From contig JAKVOB010000001.1 in NCBI GenBank assembly GCA_022483015.1, positions 1,884,902-1,948,901 on the forward strand: a stretch of DNA of 64,000 nt, in the 5' to 3' direction. A model generated the notes under the pieces. That model ran no database searches and was not told where the DNA came from. It worked only from the letters and a program-made list of their open reading frames with translations. Below are positions 59,999 through 64,000 of the stretch, piece by piece (position 1 is the stretch's first letter; every line of letters begins with the position of its first letter). The translations under genes were made by a program, and so were the position numbers. The DNA is from Atopobiaceae bacterium (GTDB taxonomy: Bacteria > Actinomycetota > Coriobacteriia > Coriobacteriales > Atopobiaceae).

Positions 59999-61363
59999 CT
60001 ACTCGGCAAGTCGTGCCGCGGCCTCAGCCGCAGCCTCCTTGCCCACGAACTGCGGAAGATAGGCCGCATGTGCCTTGATGAGCTCGTCCACGACCTGGTT
60101 GGCCAGGGCGTCCGAGGGGCACAGCGGGTTCATGTCGAGCGCGGCCACGGCCAGGTCGCGGTCACCCGTGACGGCGGCCTTGACGACCATGCGCTCGAAG
60201 CCCTTCATCATCTGGACCGAGCCGGCGATCTGTGGCTTGAGCTGACCCGTCGAGAGGGGCTCGGCTCCCCCGGCCGTGATGCGGCTCGCGACCTCGACGG
60301 CAGAGTCGTCGGGAAGTCCCTCGATGGTGCCGGCGTTGCGGACGTTCACGTACTGGATGTCGCCCGTGTCGTTGTGGATGGAGTTGATGAGGCTGCAGGC
60401 TGCGTCGCTGTAACGGGCCCCGCCGCGCTTCTCGAGCTGCTTGGGCTTGACGTCGAGGTCCTTGTTCTCATAGAGCTTGAAGAGGTCCTTCTCGAGCCCG
60501 GCGACGACCTCGCCGCGGACGCGGCCCTCCTTGAACTCCTCGAGCTCCTCGGCGAGCTGCTCCTTCGTGAAGAAGTAGTAGTTGTGATACGGGCAGGGAA
60601 TCGCATGGATGCCACGGATGAAGGCCGGCGAGAAGGGCAGCGACACGAAGTTCTTCATGGAGAGGGCCTCGTCGGCGGAGATGTTCGCGTAGCGCTCCAC
60701 GGCCTCGTCGATCACCGAGACGCCGTCGACGCGCACGTCGGTGGCATAGACGAAGTGATTCACTCCCTGGAGCTCGAGCGTGAGGTGGCTCTCGTCCACG
60801 CCCATGACCTTGGCCATGCCCGCGACCATGTTGATGGGCACGTTGCACAGGCCGATGGCCCTCGTGAAGTCGGTGTAGTCGAGGACGGCCTCCTCGATCA
60901 TGCCCGAGGGGTTGGTGAAGTTGATCATCCAGGCCTCGGGGCAGAGCTCCTGGACCTCACGCACGAAGCCGAGGATCACCGGTATCGTCCTGAAGGCCTT
61001 GAACATGCCACCCGCGCCGTTGGTCTCCTGGCCGATCATGCCGTGCGAGAGCGGGATGCGCTCGTCGAGGATGCGGGCTGGGAGGCGCCCCACGCGGATC
61101 TGGCTGGTCACGAAGTCGGCACCGTCGAGGGCGGCGCGGCGGTCCTCGGTGAGGACGACCTTCATGGGAAGGCCGGCATGCTCGACCATGCGCTGGGCAA
61201 GGGCACCCACGCTGGCGAGCTTCTCGCGACCCTCGGGGATGTCCACGAGCCAGAGCTCGCGTACCGGCAGTGAGTCATAGCGCTTGATGAAGCCCTCCAC
61301 GAGCTCGGGGGTATAGCTCGATCCCCCGCCGATGGTCGCGATCTTGAGTGCGTCCTGTGACAT
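59999..61363 (-). CDS. 6-phospho-beta-glucosidase, glycoside hydrolase family 4
   Basis: 454 residues. GH4 enzymes use NAD+ and Mn2+ and hydrolyse phosphorylated disaccharides by an oxidation-elimination route. Seen: KIATIGGGSSYTPELVEGF (NAD fold) at the start, NFTNPSGMIEEAV, the metal-ligand Cys in IGLCNVPINM and His in LQGVNHFVYA, and the typical C-terminal region. The LicH/CelF-like subgroup acts on cellobiose-6-P. It follows the mupG-like gene by 121 bp, carries its own palindromic operator, and precedes the PTS genes. Confidence 0.95.
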   Translation of the reverse strand: MSQDALKIATIGGGSSYTPELVEGFIKRYDSLPVRELWLVDIPEGREKLASVGALAQRMVEHAGLPMKVVLTEDRRAALDGADFVTSQIRVGRLPARILDERIPLSHGMIGQETNGAGGMFKAFRTIPVILGFVREVQELCPEAWMINFTNPSGMIEEAVLDYTDFTRAIGLCNVPINMVAGMAKVMGVDESHLTLELQGVNHFVYATDVRVDGVSVIDEAVERYANISADEALSMKNFVSLPFSPAFIRGIHAIPCPYHNYYFFTKEQLAEELEEFKEGRVRGEVVAGLEKDLFKLYENKDLDVKPKQLEKRGGARYSDAACSLINSIHNDTGDIQYVNVRNAGTIEGLPDDSAVEVASRITAGGAEPLSTGQLKPQIAGSVQMMKGFERMVVKAAVTGDRDLAVAALDMNPLCPSDALANQVVDELIKAHAAYLPQFVGKEAAAEAAARLAE

Positions 61364-61414
61364 GTCGCTGCTTCCTCTCCTCTGGGGGCCGGCCCTTGTG
61401 CCCGCCCATGGTAT

Positions 61415-61426
61415 TGAATCGATTCA
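61415..61426. promoter_or_regulatory. LacI-type operator before the GH4 gene
   Basis: Perfect 12-bp palindrome TGAATCGATTCA, 52 bp before the GH4 start, matching the second site at 62686-62697 in 11 of 12 bases. Likely bound by the LacI protein encoded at 55859-56878. Confidence 0.75.
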
Positions 61427-61484
61427 TTCACGTTCGAAGTAACGGGCCGGTGGGCGCGCTCCCCCAGTCCGGCCCTGGGATGCG

Positions 61485-62571
61485 TCAGACGAAGAACCCG
61501 AAGTGCTTCCACGAGTCCAGGAGGTCCAGGAGGATGCACTCCTGCGGGGCCAGGTGGGCCACGACGTTCTTGCTGCCGTCGTTGGGCATCGGGCTCAGCG
61601 CAAGCTGGAGCTCCCCCTTGTAGCGCGTCGAGCGCTCGTTCACGACGATGACGCTGCCCGGATGGATGTCATGCGTGTTGTGGGGCGCGATGTCGGCGTC
61701 GGCGTAGGCGATGCGGCACTGCGTGCTCCTGGCCGCGTAGTCCGAGAAGTCGCCGCGGACCATGTGAGGATAGTCGAGCATGATGGCCCTCTCGACCTCG
61801 GTCGGGTCGTCCTCGAGCTCCACGTGGAACATGATCCGTGAGGGGTCGACCGAGCCGAGGCCCTCGAGGTCCTTTCTCGCTCGGGAAGCAGTTCGCCACC
61901 ATCACGTCGTCGATGAGGCCGAGGGCGAAGAGGTGACGCGCCTGGAGGCTCATCGGCATCCCGCGGTGGCACTCGAGCGTGCAGAGGCCGTTGCGCACGG
62001 GCCAGGGGCCGAAGGCCGTCCGGTCCGGTGCCGAGATGAAGGCGGCGAGCTCGAGGCCATAGCGCTTGACCTCACGCGACGACTCCATGAACCGCTCGAG
62101 GCCCAGGCCGCTGAACCGCTGGGGATAGTAGTTGTGGCAGGCCATGAGCCGGTCGGTGTTGGGGTCGTGGCGCATGACCGCATCAAGGGTGCCGTCACAG
62201 GTGCTCGCGTTGAGCTCGATCGAGAGACCCTGGGGGTTCCTGGTCATCTCGGCCACGGCCGCGGCGTCGAACGCCTCGTCGAGCCTGATGGCGTCGGCAT
62301 GGACCTCCGAGAAGAACGACAGGTCCGAGTAGTCGATGCCAAGCTTCTCGAAGGTCGAGGGCGCGACGTCGAGGCAGACCTCCATGCCGTTCTCGTGCGC
62401 GAGGTCATCGAGGGCGGTGAACTCGCTCATGACGCGCTCCTTGGGGGCGTTGGCCGAGAGCAGGCAGCTGAAGACGCGCGTGAACCCGTGCTGGGCGGCG
62501 GCCTCGATATAGGCCGCGTCCTTCTCGGGCGTGGAGTTCTCAGGATAGATCGAGATGCCGAGCTTGTGCAT
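61485..62571 (-). pseudogene. Frameshifted MupG-like (DUF871) 6-phospho-N-acetylmuramidase
   Basis: MHKLGISIYPENSTPEKDAA at the N-terminus, the TIM-barrel residues SIELNASTCDGT and CHNYYPQRFSGLG, and the C-terminal MFHVELEDDPTEVER to the end are DUF871/MupG family. The frame breaks after NCFPSEK: a run of three A on the coding strand (TTT at 61873-61875) seems to have one base too many, since removing one restores KDLEGLGSVDPSRIM and the remaining family domain. The enzyme in staphylococci releases MurNAc-6-P from a phosphorylated muropeptide disaccharide. It is first in the operon. Either a very recent frameshift or a sequencing error in a homopolymer. Confidence 0.82.
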
Positions 62572-62685
62572 GAACCTCTCCTTTTGGGTCGGGTCGGTGG
62601 TGATGCGAGGCGTCTGGCCTTGGGTCTGTCTCTGGCTCCTGCGTGAGGGCAGGCGGGCGATCCTGCAAGGTCTGCACTTCTAAAC

Positions 62686-62731
62686 TGAATCGTTTCAAGT
62701 GAATAGTACTCTGCAGACCTGCACCGCACAA
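62686..62731 (-). promoter_or_regulatory. Promoter and LacI-type operator of the beta-glycoside operon
   Basis: On the minus strand a -35 TTGTGC (62726-62731) and -10 TACTAT (62703-62708) are 17 bases apart. The palindrome TGAATCGTTTCA lies at 62686-62697, five bases after the -10, hence over the start of transcription, the place for a repressor. The site is the same type as that at 61415-61426. Confidence 0.72.
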
Positions 62732-62881
62732 CTCGTCATTCTTTGAGATGGCATCACTCTTACAGCATTTACCAGGACTTTTACTTATCCAACGCAGTTT
62801 GCTCATGTCAGATGCATCCACGAACGGTGCATCGGTGTAACTTGAACGGTAATTGAACTTATGCGGGCGATTCAAAAGCAG

Positions 62882-62915
62882 GACGCGCCCACAAGCTCTC
62901 GCCTGCGGGCGCGTC
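62882..62915 (-). terminator. Rho-independent terminator of the LPxTG gene
   Basis: Nine-base stem GACGCGCCC / GGGCGCGTC with a 16-base loop, followed on the minus strand by CTGCTTTT. It lies 21 bp after the stop of the surface-protein gene. Confidence 0.72.
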
Positions 62916-62935
62916 ATGTGCGTGCGACCTCTCCC

Positions 62936-64000
62936 CTACCTTTCGCTGTTCGACCTGCGAGTGACCAGGCGAGCAAGGGTGACCAGGGCGATGCCGACGA
63001 TTGCGAGGAGGGACGCTGCCGCCGGGCCTTGGTCCCCTGTCTTAGGCAGGGCCGTCGTGGGGGTCGCAGGGGTCTTGGGAGATTCGGCTGCAGGGGTGGC
63101 CGTGGTCTCGGGAGCGGCGACCTCAGAGGTCTCGGGCGTATCTGCCACAGTGGTCACGGGAGTCTCGACCGCAGGGGTGGTCGAGGTCTCGGGCGTCGTG
63201 GCCTCAGGCGTCACGGGAGTCGTCGGAGCCTCGGGCGTGGTGACCTCAGGAGTCTCAGGGGTGGTCGGAGTCTCGGGCGTATCAGGGGTGGTAGGGGTCT
63301 CCCCGTCCCCGCCCTCAGGTGACGTCGGGGTCTCGGGAGTGTTCGGGGTATCCGGCGTAGTCGGGGTGTCAGGGGTCTCGGGAGTGTTCGGGGTATCCGG
63401 CGTGGTCGGGGTCTCGGGCGTGGCCGGGGTATCAGGAGTCTCGGGCGTGGTCGGGGTCTCGGGCGTGGCCGGGGTATCAGGAGTCTCGGGCGTGGTCGGG
63501 GTATCCGGCGTGGTCGGGGTATCCGGCGTGGTCGGCATCTCAGGCGTGGTCGGGGTATCAGGCGTCTCGGGTGTGGTGACCTCAGGAGTCTCGGGAGTGG
63601 TCGGCGTCGTCGGAGTCTCAGGCGTGGTCGGCGTCGTCGGGGTGTCAGGAGTCGTCGGAGTCTCAGGCGTGGTCGGGGTGGTCGGGGTGTCAGGAGTCGT
63701 CGGAGTCTCAGGAGTGGTCGGGGTGTCAGGAGTCTCGGGCGTGGTGACCTCAGGAGTCTCGGGAGTGGTCGGCGTCGTCGGAGTCTCAGGCGTGGTCGGC
63801 GTGGTCGGGGTCTCAGGGGTCGTCGGAGTCTCGGGCACAACGAGCTTCTTGCCCTTATAGGCCCACATATGTCCCTCGCCCCTTGACTCGACGGACTTGG
63901 CGACGACGCATCCGTTGTAGTCTCCGCAGACGATGCTCACGTGGGCATTCGGGGCAACGACATGGCCCGTGAACGAGTTGGAGGATGACGTGACCTCGGT
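62936..64000 (-). CDS. LPxTG-anchored surface protein with Thr/Pro repeat stalk (5' end outside window)
   Basis: Open from the window edge; at least 354 residues. The visible N-terminal part, SFTGHVVAPNAHVSIV then CGDYNGCVVAKSVESRG, resembles the end of choice-of-anchor A domains, the exposed head. A stalk of about 230 residues follows, made of PETPTTP- and PDTPTTP-type units with Glu and Asp, and some PEVTTP. The end is a sortase signal: LPKTGDQGPAAAS, a hydrophobic helix and a basic tail RRSNSER. It would be covalently linked to peptidoglycan and act as an adhesin or coat protein. The GTG at 63940 is only an internal codon, not the start. Confidence 0.9.
   Translation of the reverse strand, partial: TEVTSSSNSFTGHVVAPNAHVSIVCGDYNGCVVAKSVESRGEGHMWAYKGKKLVVPETPTTPETPTTPTTPETPTTPTTPETPEVTTPETPDTPTTPETPTTPDTPTTPTTPETPTTPDTPTTPTTPETPTTPTTPETPEVTTPETPDTPTTPEMPTTPDTPTTPDTPTTPETPDTPATPETPTTPETPDTPATPETPTTPDTPNTPETPDTPTTPDTPNTPETPTSPEGGDGETPTTPDTPETPTTPETPEVTTPEAPTTPVTPEATTPETSTTPAVETPVTTVADTPETSEVAAPETTATPAAESPKTPATPTTALPKTGDQGPAAASLLAIVGIALVTLARLVTRRSNSER

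Larger units (their letters stand above)
62572..62935. other. 364-bp AT-richer intergenic stretch
   Basis: Contains the operon promoter and operator above, a GATGCA-N11-TGCATC dyad at 62811-62833, and the terminator at 62882-62915. I see no open frame with a credible start; the surface protein on the far side is convergent in the sense that it also reads on the minus strand and ends here. Confidence 0.6.

Noticed and set aside
63200-63840. CRISPR-like or tandem satellite repeat
   Set aside because: The repeats are in frame and encode the Thr/Pro stalk of a surface protein.
62853-63860. 335-codon plus-strand frame rich in Gly-Val-Ser repeats, looking like an elastin-like protein
   Set aside because: It is the exact antisense of the Thr/Pro repeat stalk of the LPKTG protein; the minus frame has a sortase signal, a stop and a terminator.

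Overview
The window is high-GC, densely packed bacterial chromosome with short intergenic gaps and clear GGAGG-type ribosome-binding sites. The content suggests a Gram-positive, fermentative, host-associated actinomycete, most likely of the Coriobacteriia (an Olsenella/Atopobiaceae-like organism): an LPxTG-anchored surface protein, a lactose-family PTS, an oleate hydratase, and an Etf-linked lactate dehydrogenase. The taxonomic call is inference from gene content and base composition; there is no rRNA gene to test it. I see no rRNA, convincing tRNA, insertion sequence, prophage or CRISPR array.

Layout. 0.1-14 kb: dGTPase-like HD hydrolase, ATP-grasp glutathionylspermidine-synthase-like enzyme, TetR regulator with oleate hydratase, GNAT acetyltransferase, SGNH hydrolase divergent from a MATE exporter, a AAA ATPase, a uracil/hypoxanthine DNA glycosylase, glycerate kinase and a metallophosphatase, followed by a repeat-rich intergenic stretch. 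14-22.3 kb: aldo/keto reductase, then an accessory DNA-processing region (Vsr nuclease; a DUF262-DUF1524 GmrSD-like nuclease of conspicuously low GC; a C5-cytosine methylase; a Sau3AI/MutH-type endonuclease), with a diguanylate cyclase and a small membrane protein inside it. 22.3-29.3 kb: NUDIX hydrolase, iron-type alcohol dehydrogenase, a frameshifted nucleoid-associated protein gene, an orphan glycyl-radical activase, and a Trk potassium system with two small separate TrkA subunits. 29.4-33 kb: FAD-dependent lactate dehydrogenase plus EtfB and a ferredoxin-fused EtfA, matching the electron-confurcating Lct complex of acetogens. 33-41.5 kb: an orphan prepilin, a YdcF-like protein, and a c-di-GMP cluster (two GGDEF proteins, one double HD-GYP-like protein) beside a large hybrid sensor kinase. 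41.5-48.4 kb: efflux pump with MerR regulator, ArsR-MBL-nitroreductase operon, deoC opposite a GntR regulator.

47.6-51.8 kb: a DeoR regulator divergent from a sugar-phosphate operon: a mannose-6-phosphate-isomerase-like protein, 3-hexulose-6-phosphate synthase, 6-phospho-3-hexuloisomerase, and a second isomerase-like gene that is broken. The divergent spacer carries five copies of one heptamer, a likely DeoR operator array. 52-55.8 kb: TetR regulator, zinc-type dehydrogenase, two small membrane proteins and a beta-lactamase-fold lipoprotein. 55.8-62.7 kb: LacI regulator opposite a beta-glycoside operon (frameshifted MupG-like gene, GH4 6-phospho-beta-glucosidase, PTS IIB, IIC, a small membrane protein, DUF3284, PTS IIA) with two near-identical 12-bp LacI-type palindromes upstream of its first two genes. 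The window ends inside a long threonine/proline-repeat, LPKTG-anchored surface protein.

Three genes are interrupted (yejK-like, mupG-like, second manA-like), the first two by what looks like a single-base frameshift. Assembly error must be excluded for those before calling them decayed. The most interesting signals are the HPS/PHI operon with its operator array, the Lct-type complex, the restriction island, and several unexplained palindromes and intergenic repeats.
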